A model generated the notes under the pieces. It did not search any database, was not told the DNA's origin, and worked only from the letters and a program-made list of their open reading frames with translations. This document shows positions 25,394-40,318 of a stretch of DNA of 64,000 nt, piece by piece. The position numbers were made by a program, and so were the translations under genes. The stretch is from NCBI GenBank assembly GCA_905250115.1, contig CAJNOI010000035.1, positions 124,001-188,000 on the forward strand, given 5' to 3'. Numbering within the stretch: position 1 is the first letter of the stretch; every line of letters begins with the position of its first letter. The DNA is from Adineta steineri (taxonomy: Eukaryota; Rotifera; Eurotatoria; Adinetida; Adinetidae).

Positions 25394-28300
25394 AAGAATC
25401 TATTTATTTAAGAAGATTTTTATATTTAATATAGGATAATTATTATTAGAATAGTATAGTCCTTGTATTTTTCATCGAGGTTTATTCTCATATGCTAAAC
25501 ACGAACGTAGACAAATTTCAGTTTTAAATTTTTCCCCTATAGAAAAGAAAGAATGAACTGGTATGGAATAAGTTTATATAAATAGACTATTTGACATGTT
25601 CCTGCACGTCATCGTTTCATGATCATTTTAAAAATATTTTAAAGTTACTTCCAGATGGAGAACGTTCAATTATCTATATATAGATGTATTTTAATAAGCC
25701 TTAATATCATATGAGTTTCTTTTATGATGTTTCCTGTTCTTTTTGAATAAATATCTGTAAAAGAAAATAATAAGTACTCTTGTTTTATTAACAATATAGG
25801 AAGTTGGATGTCGTAAAGAAAAAGGTAACCCTTGAATTGGAAGGAAATAATAGACTATCCAGTCTGCCTACATATATATGTTTTTGTCATCTACTATTTT
25901 CTTTTTTGTTTAAAATCATGATATAAAATAGATACTAGAGACTGCCTACTAATAAATATATTTCAAGTACTTCGTTTAAAGTACAAATTATTGTTCTATC
26001 TAATATCAAAGAAGACTAAAATGAAAGACATGATTAGCTTGTTATATTATTTATTCGTTTTGTGATTGATCAGTTTGTGACGACCTAGATTGGAGAACCT
26101 ATAGTTTGTTAATGTAATTTACAACATTAGATATGTACTCAGATAACTTCCGTGTGGAAAAATGTTCGCGAAGTAGAATTTGGAGAAGAGGATAAATATG
26201 ACTGCGTATATGTGAAATATAAGACAAAAATGAGATATACGATGACTTACTTGGAAAAGAAAATGCTCATATGTAATGTATCAATACGTATTATATAAAT
26301 AATTAATAGTATATAAAGTAGAAGAGGTCAAATTAAATTAGGGACACAATAAATCCACAGCTGTGAGATTTAGGTTTAGTCTCAAATCTACCGTATTTGA
26401 GAGGTAAAATATCAATAAGAACGATACATTTGCTAGGAATGCTTCACAGTCTGAAAGCAAAATTTCACGATTTAGAATCGTGTCCAAGTTCAAATCCAAA
26501 GCATTCATAGCAAGTATATCATTCTTGTAGATAGTCTATCTTTCCGACGTAGCATAGGTTAAATCATATCCGAATCTAAACCTTTAAATACATATTATCC
26601 TTGGGATTTGTAACATCTCTAAGTTAGATCAATAAAATAAAAATATCGATCATGAACAATGATAACTTTTCTAGAATTATCATATAAACCAGCAATAATG
26701 CAAGACCATCTTGAGAGTGTGGGTGTGATCTTGATTATGAGTCGAGACAAAATTAGTTGTCTATTGTGCATCAATCGCAATATTTATTGATAATCATCAT
26801 TTAGCAAATATTATCTTAACTCCGCAATAGACTTATTTTTGTTTATCTTCTCTGATTCTACTTAGTGGAATATTTTTTCTTAATTGGTGAAAAATAATAT
26901 CTCCTATTGAGCACGCATCCTGGATAATAATCAAGTACATGTCAAAATACATTAATGATTGAACTTTGAACTACTTTTCGATTGTGGATACATCTCTCTG
27001 ATCAATTAGCAAAATATCTCCGCAAATTACAATTGAAACAGGCGCTAGATAAAAATAACTACTATCGGAAACTGTCTAGGGTATAGAATATCTATAACAA
27101 ATCATTTGATTTACATGTTATTTCAACTGTTAAATATGAGTTTGAATGTCAGAACATATATTTGGTAATTTTAGCTTTATTGACGTCATATAGAGTTCCA
27201 GTTGACCTTTCGAGATAAAAACAATATGTCCCTATTGATTAGGATTCACTTTATTAAAATATCTTTAGCTGTTGCTGAGTCTAACAGCATAACAGCAGTA
27301 ATAAGGAATCTATTTTCATTCAATTTTTATTCTATCGACCTAGTGGTATATGTTGTTCTTTTTTAGAAGTATTGTCTGCACCTGCAATTGTGGGTAATCC
27401 TACAAAAAAAATTACTTTATTAATTAGAAAGAATTTTAATTAATCAAAAAAAATATACACTCTTTCATACTTTTGAACTTCTCAAACTTGTCAGACTGTT
27501 CTTTTTACTCACACACTTCAAGCTTATCTAAATTTGCAGACGTCACTTACAAAAAGAAAAATTAAAAAAAAAAACTATTTTCCTTGTTTGTACTCCTACT
27601 ATTATATATAGAAATGACAAATTAAAAACTATTGTAAACAGAAAAATTAAGATTAATTCTTTTGTCAGTGCACTTATTCAGACAGATAATAATCGACAGA
27701 AAAACATTTGCTTATCCAGGATGTATCAATAATGCTTCGTTTTTTAGTCAGATTAAGTTTTACAATCCTATATATATTTTCTATAGTTAACACAGTACAA
27801 TCAACTGACAATCATATACAGCAGAGATAGAATATTAAAACTTAAGTGTTATTTGAATAATATACAGTTCGTAATTTATTGATAAAGGCTATGCTCCACA
27901 GATGTGAATATCATTATTGATAAATATAGTCTCGTTGTATATTATTCCTGAGAAAATATCATATAAATGCATTATTTATTTAGATTGAGGGAGTCTAAAA
28001 AAAACAATTCATTTTTTCTGGGTTTTCTATTGAGAAAATTAATAATGAAATGACTTCTAAAGTAATTTACTAATAACCTACATTTCATGCGTTTCCTACT
28101 CACAATTTGACGTCTATATTTCAGTCAATTAATGTAACTTGTCATCTATTTTTCCTATATTTATTTATATACGTGAGTAAAGTCTAGATAATAAAAAGAA
28201 GCAAATTCGTAGAGTCATCATTGGTCTTTTTCTTTATCAAGGAAACAATTATTGATCCTAATATTTAATAATGACATCCAATTAAATGCAATAGTTTAAG

Positions 28301-30083
28301 TACTTTTCATCATGGATTTATATGACGAATAGATAAAAACTGATCAGAATATTCTATTGTAACGATAAATAACATAAAGAATGAACAATGTCACGCAGAT
28401 TTCTGCATAATCAAAGTATCTATTATGTGAGACAACAATAATGTCCAGAAATTTAAATCAATTCAATCGGTGATTAAAAATATTTATATCCTAAAAATCG
28501 TTTTTTTCTTCTGAGAGACATTATGATAATTCAATCTGTTACTCTATGATCTATAGTACTTATGATTTTCAATTATAAACTAATTATCTTATTTCATGTT
28601 GAAATAATTTGCCAAACAAAAAGTCAGGTTGTATAAACAGAATAACAAAAATAAATTATTTCATTATCATTAATGCGTTTCGTTCATCACTTGAATTCAT
28701 TTCATGTGAAGGACAAAATGTAACGATTAACGTAAAAGTTTATTAACTCATTCGTAATAACATAATATATTTACATCTATAGAGTATTGCAATATTCTTT
28801 TGTGTTTAATTATCGACTAATATGAAGATTTCATGTTATAATTAATAACATGACTAAATTTTATTTCAATTAATTAGATATACCAAACTGAATTGGTAAT
28901 TGAAAGGTAGGGAGAATATTAACGAAGGCGTTTGTACTTGTTAAAGTGATACAATGTCATGAATGTCGTTAGGCAAAATAACTAATTAGTAATGTTTTAC
29001 TCCTTTGAAGTATAGATAACAGGTTTCTATTCGAATCATTGGGGCGGAATAATTTGCATTTCAAAAGTTGACATTTGATGATTAATAAAAGACTTATAAA
29101 GCGTTCTTTTTCATTTTCGAATAGAATTAATGATAGGGAAATTAATCCATGAATTAATTTTGTTTTATACAAATAATATAAGATCTTAAAATAAGTATTA
29201 ACAAAGATGTACCCAGAATACAAAGATTCTCAAAAACCCAAAATAATCTAAATCTTCATATTCAAACAGACAACTATATTATGTATGATATTATTCAAAT
29301 CTTTTCTTTTTTTTTAATGGAATTATTAATCAGTATTGCTAATGAATATGTATTTCTTACTAAATGCAAAACAAAAAAAAGGTTATTATAATAGATAAAA
29401 AAAAATTGACTTGTTTCTATATTTGACAATCAAAGTCTGATACGAGATTACAAGTAAATATTATGAAAAGAAATTAATTTATGGTACATAAAGTATTTAC
29501 TATAAATATCTCAAAAAAACGCAAACGTCATAGTTTAATTAATATAAAAATAATGACGAACATGCTGAAGTGATGTTATTCTCTCTTTATTATTGTGTAC
29601 TACAAACCACTGGAATCTTGAAAATCTTTCGTATTTCTCGATAGTATGATTATATGCGTAATCATCTTTATTTAAGTTTTAAACAAAGAAGAAAGTAGAT
29701 CAGATAAACTTAATAATTCATTCATTTTTTTTATCTTCGTCGTAATTCATAGATAAATTAAAGATATACTTTTTTTATTATAGAGGAAAAAAAGCTTTCA
29801 ATAATGAAAGAAGATAAATTATTTACTATAAGATCTTTTGTTTTTTTATCTGAGACTTTTAATTAAGATTAGAAGAAATAATAGTTTAAAATCTTATTAT
29901 TTTTTTTTAACAGATCATATGAATGAAAACATATACACAATAACTAATACAATCACCAACAAATAAAACCACAGGGATAACAAATCGTATTAATTGTTGT
30001 TTTCATAGATATGAATTAAGACGAAAGAAACATTACTACGTTCATTGGACATTTAGAGAGAGAGAGAAAAAAAGAAAAACAAT
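25394..30083. other. Long intergenic region
   Basis: About 4.7 kb between the convergent nAChR and GPCR genes. AT-rich, with no conserved reading frame. The only structure seen is the imperfect palindrome at 26372-26583. An 84-aa minus frame at 28969-29223 has no recognisable features. Confidence 0.4.
26372..26583. repeat. Imperfect palindrome with tRNA-like B-box
   Basis: Outer ends aggtttag / ctaaacct and inner arms 26417-26444 against 26499-26526 (24 of 28 positions pair). The centre contains a perfect 5-bp stem with 7-nt loop (cacga tttagaa tcgtg) and agttcaaatcc, close to an RNA polymerase III B-box. A T-stem does not pair, so it is not a working tRNA by eye. It may be an old palindromic element or a decayed tRNA-derived repeat. 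Confidence 0.4.
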
Positions 30084-31468
30084 TTATTGTTGATAATGTA
30101 GCTCTTGACCTTCACTTGTAGATTGAGTTGCTCGTTTGGAATTTGTTCTTTCAAGTACATACTCATTAATTCGACTACAGCTTGAACAGTTAGCTGTGCT
30201 AACTTGTGCGTGTAGAATAAATGGTCGAACTTCATGTGAAGATGTTGGTCCACTAATCGCACGATTCAATATATGTTTGGCTTTGTATTGTCTATGTAGA
30301 AGTTTTTTTATTTCACGTCGAAATATAGATGATGAGGCAAAACAAAAAACAAATGATGCTCCATAATATGTATTAATAAAACATTGAAAAATATTTCCAC
30401 GGATCATAAATGATATATATGCAGCCGGATCCCGACGATCTGGATCAAATAATAAAGCATTAAAAATTTGAGCAGGAGCAACAAGTGCTAAGAAACCAAT
30501 ACTCGATGCAAGTAACATTGTTGTTACACGTCTTGTTCGACTTTTTGAACGTGATTTTAATTGTTCATTATTAACTGGATTTAGAAAAGAATTTTTTATT
30601 ATAAAAATATTTAATATTAACGTTAATATACATGGCTAAAATAAAAAAAGAATATTTTTAGTATTATTATATAATATTATTTATTAAAGAAAAAAAACAA
30701 GAAGTAGTTTCTATTCTTGTATATAATATGAAATTCAATACTTCTCATATTTTTTCTCTCTGCTTCTTCTATGTGTCTATTTGAGACAAAAGGAAAACTT
30801 ACGATGATTATAATTGTAACTAGTTCTTGCCACATATTTATTTTGGCAAAAAATCGTTGAACAGGATCAAAACTATTCTTATGAAATATACATGCTAAAA
30901 ACGATTCTTGGTTATCTAATGAGACTCGTTGTCCAAGAAATAGAAGATAATGTACATTTAATATTAATAATATAAAACCAGCAATAAATATTGAATAAAA
31001 AAGCATAGGATTTTTTCTTGCTGGTATACGTCGAATTGTTTTTGATTGTCTAAAACGATCAAATGCAACAATAACAAGAAACCATGATGCTAAACCACGT
31101 ATCCATTGAGCAATAAAAACATTTAAACGACACCAACCAAGATCATATAAACTACGAACATGAATACCATAACCAAGTGAAAAAGTTAAATTTAATGTAT
31201 TTGTTAATAAAACTCCAGTATTTAAAACAGCACAAACAGCCATAAATTGACATGTTGTATATTTTCTTAATTTCGCTCGAAGAAGTGTTACTGCTGTTAA
31301 AAGATTACCACAAGTACCAGCCATTATAAGAAATAGGAAATAATCACGATAAACTATGCGATTTATAAGTAGTAAAGTTGAATAATCTTCATTACCTGTG
31401 GAACTAAAAAATAATATTGAAAAAGAATTGTATTGTTTATAGAAGAGAGAAAAAACATACTTATTCAT
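30084..31468 (-). CDS. Rhodopsin-like (class A) GPCR, peptide-receptor type
   Basis: Three exons: an 8-nt first coding exon 31468-31461, then 31403-30803 and 30635-30084, giving 386 aa. The extracellular N terminus begins MNNSTGNEDYS with a glycosylation sequon created across the first splice. TM1 has GTCGNLLTAVTLL (conserved Asn), the TM3 end reads VAFDRFR in place of DRY, and a Cys pair (GWCR before TM3, LACIF in loop 2) should form the usual disulfide. TM7 ends ASFVFCFASSSIFRREI without a canonical NPxxY. This resembles the large invertebrate FMRFamide-receptor-like group; ligand unknown. The cytoplasmic tail is Ser-rich. Confidence is high for GPCR, low for ligand class. Confidence 0.87.
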
Positions 31469-34400
31469 GGCTTTAATCTTTCAGTGCGTAGGAATAAATA
31501 TAAATATATATATATGTCCTTTTGATCCCAATAAAACAGATTAAAAGAGACAAGTGTAGTAATGCCGATAATAAATTGATGAACTGATGAACTTTGAAAA
31601 GTTAATTATGCGAGTGCTTGTTAGCTAACACAATGATATTTAAATCTAAAAAATAAAGGATATACTTAAATAGATTTCTTCCTCCCCCATGATAGTATTT
31701 CATCTAATAAGAATTTTTCTAATACAAACGAATAATATAAATCGTGAATCATATTAAATAAAACTCCCCATTCTATTTAAAAGATATAGATTGTATTCGA
31801 TGAAAATCAAAAATATTAAGATGAAATAAAAATAGATCAACAATGCAAATCAAAAGTGCACGGTTTCCTCATTACGGAAGTCGTTTCATTTTTTTCTCTT
31901 CAATGTAATCTGATACCTAAGTACTAAGTTTCTCAGTAAAGTCATATCTTATCTTTGTCTAATAATACTTGTGAAAAGAAAAAGAGAAATGAAATGGAAA
32001 CGACGATAGTGTAACATGCGACGAGACCATACAGATGGTGTAACAAAAAAGGAAAAGAGAAAGAGAGAAAATAGTTGACAAAAAGATTTTTTTTTTCACG
32101 CTCATCTTTTATTTTTCTTTCTTCTACCTTGTCTGTAGAACTAATCAGTTGAAAAATATTTTAATGTAAATAATTCTTCTGTCAGTTGTTTTTCTTCTTC
32201 ATTTTTAACAATTTTTCTCTAACATGAAATCTATATAAAACGTTTATTATGCTTAGACGAATCCTATAGTCATCAAGTAAAAAGAACACAAATTTCATTA
32301 ATTATATGTTATATATATACATTGAAATTAAAACGATACTAGTCAATTATCTTATTTCATAGTTTTCTTTACATTAATCATATATTTCCTGTTTGCACTT
32401 TTAACATATTATATCTTATTTAGTGTATGTGTTTATTCGTGTATATTGAAAAGAAAGTGGGAGATGATAGATAATTGTGCGTTCTTCTTATTCATTTATT
32501 TTTATCTATTAATTCTAAATGATTTATTCTTTTGTTAATGTTCTCTTTTGTGGTTAAATTACTCGAATAAAATTAATTATCTATGTTTGAAAATGCTTTA
32601 AAGTTTTTGTTGAAAAATAATATAAACAATGATCAAAAAAAGAAAAGAAGTAGAATATCTATTGTTTATTTAAATACCTTGGAAGATAATATTTTCTTGA
32701 AAAACAAAACTGGATTCTTTGAACTCTTACCCACGTAATGCCTTTTGCTGACGTCAAACACAAGGTACATAATAGAAAGAGTAAACATTGATATACGAAG
32801 AAGAAAATAATTTCACTTAAGCATAGAGAAGTGCATTTGTTTTTTCTAACTTCTTGAAATTAATGAGAAGAATAGGAATAAATAAATGAACGCAACAAAT
32901 TATAATAGAACTAAAGATTATCCAGTAAATGATGATGATCATCATCTAATACTTACTTTATACTCGAAAAATGTTTATGGAAAATAAGAAGAAATCATTC
33001 AGTAAATCCTCAGATAAATTATTGAATATCGAGAAAAAAATCACGTTTCTATTTTTACAATAATTGCTATAATTTCTTTTTATCGGTAATATTATTGATA
33101 GAACTATTTCATTGGACAAATCACAAATAAAATATGTCTGATTTACCCTACGGCAATATATCGCTATTTCATTTGTCTACATGACTATTAAGAATTATAG
33201 AAAAAGTCTACTTAATTCGTTCAATCTTTAATACTATTTCTCGTTAATTTCTATTTCCCTCGAATACTTAACGATTGTTATAAAAAAAAATTGATAAATA
33301 TCAGCATTTTATGTAGGTACTTATCATGTGCCTATTTATCTGACATTTCATGTCTCTCAAATCTGCATATTTTTGTAAAAGCCTGAAAGGCATTTCCTGC
33401 TATTGTAGATAAGGTCATGTTCACTTATATGATCATTTTCTTCAAAAAAAATAGCAGAAATGTATGTCTATCGGAAGTACTCGTAGTAGAAACACATAAT
33501 AATAACAAAATGTCTCATACCGTAATGGCCGAGAGAAACAATACTACTTCATACAAAAATAAATGCAACGGAACAGCTCATGCTTGTATGTATGCCAACA
33601 TAGTACTGTTGATGTCAATAAAATGTCTGACGTAAATTTAATGTTATGGTTTATTTATAAATGTGTTCTACTCCTTTTGATAAAAAATTAGACAAACATA
33701 AAATCTATTTTAATAACTAATAAATCTATGCAGTTGAAATGTTCAATTGCGTAGATTTATTTTTCTGACTAACTAAATAAATAATTACCATTAGTGAACA
33801 TGATCAATAGATCTTCGTATCTTACTTCTTATGTTCATTTTATATGACTTTTGATATACTTATTCATACTTACATACTCAATCATACTGTTTTATTAATT
33901 GAATGACAAGATGAGAAAAAACCGAGGCACGCAAATGAACTTGTTTTCACTAATAAATACTGGATAGAAGTACTCCAAATCATGAAGATTAATCAAAATA
34001 AGAATAAAACATGATTTTCCTGTTGATTAGTTCATTTTGTTTACAACTATCAACCAGGTTACCTACTATCAACTAAATATAACGATGAAAATTTACTCCT
34101 ATTTATTGCAATGAGTACATTTCTATTTTGCACGCATATCAAGATAATTAAACGCACACGCATAGCATAAACTAATTTTCTATCTTGTCTGTTCCATTAA
34201 TACAAAATCTTATCTCATATAAAAATATAAAATTGCTCAAATGAACTATTATTTTAAAAATCAAATAAGATGAACATACTCATTTGAATAATAAGTAGGT
34301 ATAGTCTGAAGCTAAGAAAACAAAATGAGCATTCATATCAATAATGCAACTAAGATAAAAGATAAGGATGTTATTTGGTCTTTTTCTCTCTTATGAATCT

Positions 34401-37104
34401 CAGTTTAATATTACATACGTGTATAACGATGCCTCTTTTTTTTCCTTGTTATAAACCTATTATAGAGAAAATGAGAGAGTTAAAAGAGACTATACTTTTA
34501 GAAATAATAAACGAGATATATATATGTGACGTGTGCAAAAGACCAGAATAATAATAATGTACATCTTCTTTTTATCCAATTTCAATTAATTAATAGATTG
34601 AATTATATATATATAATATATATTACAAGACGCTCTTTACTTACGGATCAAATAATCATTTCTTTAAAGTTTCTTAACGAACAGACAGATTATATGTCTA
34701 TTATTAATAAATCTATTTGTTCTATCTTAGCAAAATTCTAACAATACAACTACTTACAAGATAATATCCTGATTTTCTCATGAAAACTTGAGAATATGCA
34801 CTTACCATGACCAAGTTGATATTTTTCAACGCCATAGCGAAAACAATACAACTAAATGCTTATCATCAAAATGCCGCTGAGTATATATTACTAATATAAA
34901 TCTTAGTCATTCATTTAAATAGAAAAAAAAAGAAAACTTACGCCGACCATATGTAAATATTTTTTCTGCGCATTTATTAGTTACATATAGTTCTTTATTT
35001 TAGTTATCAAGTAATTAATAAAGTTTAATGAGTTTATTAATAGAAGTCTACTCTTTTATCTAGTGCTTTCGATGATTCACAGTCGACTAAAAGCACTTTC
35101 TGTCAAAATTAAGTTTCTTTCAATGAGATTAGACTAGACATATAACATATATTACGATTACTTTCTCTAATGAAAATAACATCTATGATTTCTTTTAATA
35201 TAAAAGTCTATGATACAATTTTCGGAATTCAAGAATGACAATAATAAAAACAGTACTTATTTATTGTTATTAACTGAAAGGAAGCAGATAATATAAGAAA
35301 CACTAATCTAGTAAAATCATGTATGTCTTCAAGCGACATTATTACGTGTTTAATGTTTCTTTTTCAGGTATAATCGCACTTTTTTGTATTCTGATTCTAT
35401 ATAATTAAATATATTACTTACTAATTTGTATGTATATTTTATATTTATTTAGTAATTAATTAAGTTCAAAAGAGTTATGACTTTAGATTTGCATCTTTTC
35501 GATAATACTAACCTTATATGACATACATCCCACATATTACTGCCATTTTTCTTATACTAAATGCATAAATAAAAGTGTTCATACAATTTGCACTTAATTT
35601 TAATAGACGTCTGGATATAAAAACAGAATAACAAATTTAATATATTAATGAATTAAAGTGTTTTAATGCTACTTTTATATTTGAAAAAGTATTTATTCGT
35701 GTGTAACTAAAAAGTTATAAATATATATAAAGGAAAAGAAACATTTAACACTTGGTTAAATTCGTTCATGATTTAAATATGAATTTTACGGGGACTACAT
35801 CCGAGAATATATATATACTCTTTTATATGATATTAATTGTATCCGGTTGTGCTAGATAAGTATACTATAAATTGATTTATGACTTTAAAAATGAACTTTT
35901 ATCATGATATATACTAAAAATACCAAAGAATCCAAGTTTTTCTCAAATCGTATCTAATACTGTACTTCTCCTACGCCACATATGCCCAAAATTTGCTCGG
36001 AAATGCATGATTTTTTAACTAAAACTCAAAAAAGTTTATCCAAATAAATACTTTTGTGCGTAAATGACATGGATATTTGTTGTTGTACTTTCAGTTAACT
36101 GTAGTATAATATTTTTAAAATGTATAATGACTTAACATTTCCATCTGCTCTTTTTTAATCCTTTTGTCCTTATTATGACCTTTTAATCATGGATTTTTCT
36201 TCAGTAACCCTAACATCAGTTATTTTCATTCCATATCTCTAATTTCACCTAGACAAATAATAAATTCCATTTTCGAAGTTCCTCATGGAATGGAAGAATG
36301 CACGTGTTGATTTATTAATTCTACCTACGAAAGTTAAATATTGACTAACAAGGCTGGATTTTAACAAATTAGATTGCAGTAAAAAGACAAAACATCATAG
36401 AGATTTTAAAATTAATAGACAGAATTTTTCTAAGATTTCTGACTTCTTATAACAATACAAGATTTATTGACTTACTTCCATTTTTACATAATGTTTTTAA
36501 TATTAATGACATGCTTAACAAAGAAAAAAATTTGCATTTTGATTCGAGGTTGTCATCAGAAAATATTAGTTTACCTTCTCTTTCTGGTAACATCTCATAT
36601 TGCCTACAATGTCTTTTCAATAGTCTATTAATTATATAATATATGAAAAACAAGAAGCTTATATTTGTGCACGATCTGAAAATCAATTAGATCGTACCAT
36701 TGCTACTGAAATGGACGGATCTACAGGAAATATTAGATGCTTATAACATCAATAATTCTAGTTCAAATCATCAGGAAATAGGTCAATTCTTTCAGTTCAT
36801 GAAGTAGAACTTGATGTTCTTTTACAAATAAAATTAAAAATTCATATTTCTCGAGCTTTGATTTTAAATAGCAGTTACCGAATGATCGTGTTAAGAATAA
36901 TCATTAGTCTGTTCATTGTTGCGTATATTATATAGTAACAGCATGCTATAATCATTAGTTTTCAGGACAAAAGTAATCATTATTTTCGTTGTCATGTATT
37001 TTAAATGCAAAACAATGATTTTCTCAATTTGACTTCTAATTGAAAATAATGCATTAGTCCTGAAAATAAATTATAATTTTTTTGATAACACTTAAAAATA
37101 ATTA
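31469..37104. other. Long intergenic region
   Basis: About 5.6 kb upstream of the GPCR. AT-rich, no convincing gene; short frames at 33417-33635, 34526-34741 and 36447-36686 show no domains. An imperfect inverted repeat lies at 36954-37070. Plus-strand 36655-36800 has a mildly codon-like look but is interrupted and not called. Confidence 0.4.
36954..37070. repeat. Imperfect inverted repeat
   Basis: attagttttcaggac plus taatcattattttc on the left pairs with gaaaataatgcatta plus gtcctgaaaataaat on the right, with a short gap in one arm. Possibly a very small decayed inverted-repeat element; lies just before the cysteine-rich frame. Confidence 0.35.
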
Positions 37105-37551
37105 ATGGAAATTCATTTTTTTTCTATTTTGTTTTTATTCAAAAAGAAAAAGTTTTGTTTGAAGAACACATCGTATAAAAATGCTCATGACTTATTTTTC
37201 ATATTATTAACAACGATGTTTATTTTTCACTGTATTTCTATAATCATTTTCAGTTATTTATCATTAAGTAATGGTACAGTTATTAATAAAATTCAATATG
37301 GTCGTATTATAAATTCAACATCTACATTTCAATCGAATTGTTCAACTTGTATTTGTCAATGTATGACATATATGTCATTATCATCATCGATATGTTGTTA
37401 TGTCAATTGTTATACAACTAATAATACTTGTCAAGTAATTATTTCTTCATCAGTAACTTATCCTGCTATTACAATTGATACAAAAAGTACCATCTACAAG
37501 ACTAATTGTTCTATTTATTCAACTACACCTAAACTTCTTGGTGTTGGGTAA
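37105..37551 (+). CDS. Possible secreted or membrane-anchored cysteine-rich protein
   Basis: An uninterrupted 148-aa frame. A hydrophobic stretch (FFILLTTMFIFHCISIIIF, about residues 31-49) is followed by a Thr/Ser/Asn-rich domain with closely packed cysteines (CSTCICQCMTYM, then ICCYVNC and NTCQ) and several N-glycosylation sequons. The cysteine spacing and sequons look selected. I cannot name the family. It may be one exon of a larger gene: an acceptor-like ttttcag ends at 37253, and a gtaaag donor overlaps the terminal stop at 37548. The frame upstream of about 37190 is Lys/Phe-rich and may not be coding. Confidence 0.4.
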   Translation: MEIHFFSILFLFKKKKFCLKNTSYKNAHDLFFILLTTMFIFHCISIIIFSYLSLSNGTVINKIQYGRIINSTSTFQSNCSTCICQCMTYMSLSSSICCYVNCYTTNNTCQVIISSSVTYPAITIDTKSTIYKTNCSIYSTTPKLLGVG

Positions 37552-38204
37552 AGAAAACGATGGAAACTATTCATAATTCAATATTTAAAATAACTACTAC
37601 TAGATTAATATCCGTCATCGCAGTTTATACGACTTCATATATTCTTCCTTGGTGATATAACAAAAGATACTATCAGTTTGATTGTCTATTATTTGTAATT
37701 AAAACCTAACTCTACGCATTTTATTTTTAAATATATATGCAAAATGTCAATTCAATATTTCCTCATGTAAATATTATTATCAAATATTGCAATTTTCATA
37801 TTCTAATAATCTCCCTTCATATAAAAATCTAATTGAAGTACTGATAAAACCGAATTCTTTTCCTATATTTACACATATTATAAACAATCTCCTAAATAAA
37901 AAAAGGAAATGAGTTTCTTTCGATGTAGTATGAGATACGGAAATTTCTTATTTATTTTCAATCATCAGTCATTTCCATCTTGTTCATATAATCTCAAATA
38001 AATCTTTTCAATTAAATAATTTTATTCATATAAAAGAAAAAGAAATCAGTAATTCATTAATAACAACATATGTATGTGAATCAGTTTGATACACACAAAA
38101 GAAAAAGAAGACGAAGAAAAAAAAATTCTAGAACATATTATGATTTAGTTTCTTTCTCGAATAAAATAAAAATAAGAAAAAAAAACACATTTTCATTAAT
38201 AACA
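37552..38204. other. Intergenic, FOXK 3' flank
   Basis: AT-rich sequence downstream of FOXK (minus) and of the cysteine-rich frame (plus). Nothing further recognised. Confidence 0.4.

Positions 38205-40318
<2,114 letters not shown>

Noticed and set aside
26436-26505. tRNA gene with a TAG anticodon
   Set aside because: Acceptor-like and anticodon-like stems pair, but the D and T stems do not; kept only as a palindrome.
36655-36800. Possible decayed coding exon on the plus strand
   Set aside because: Codon-like stretches in two frames but interrupted and matching no family I know.
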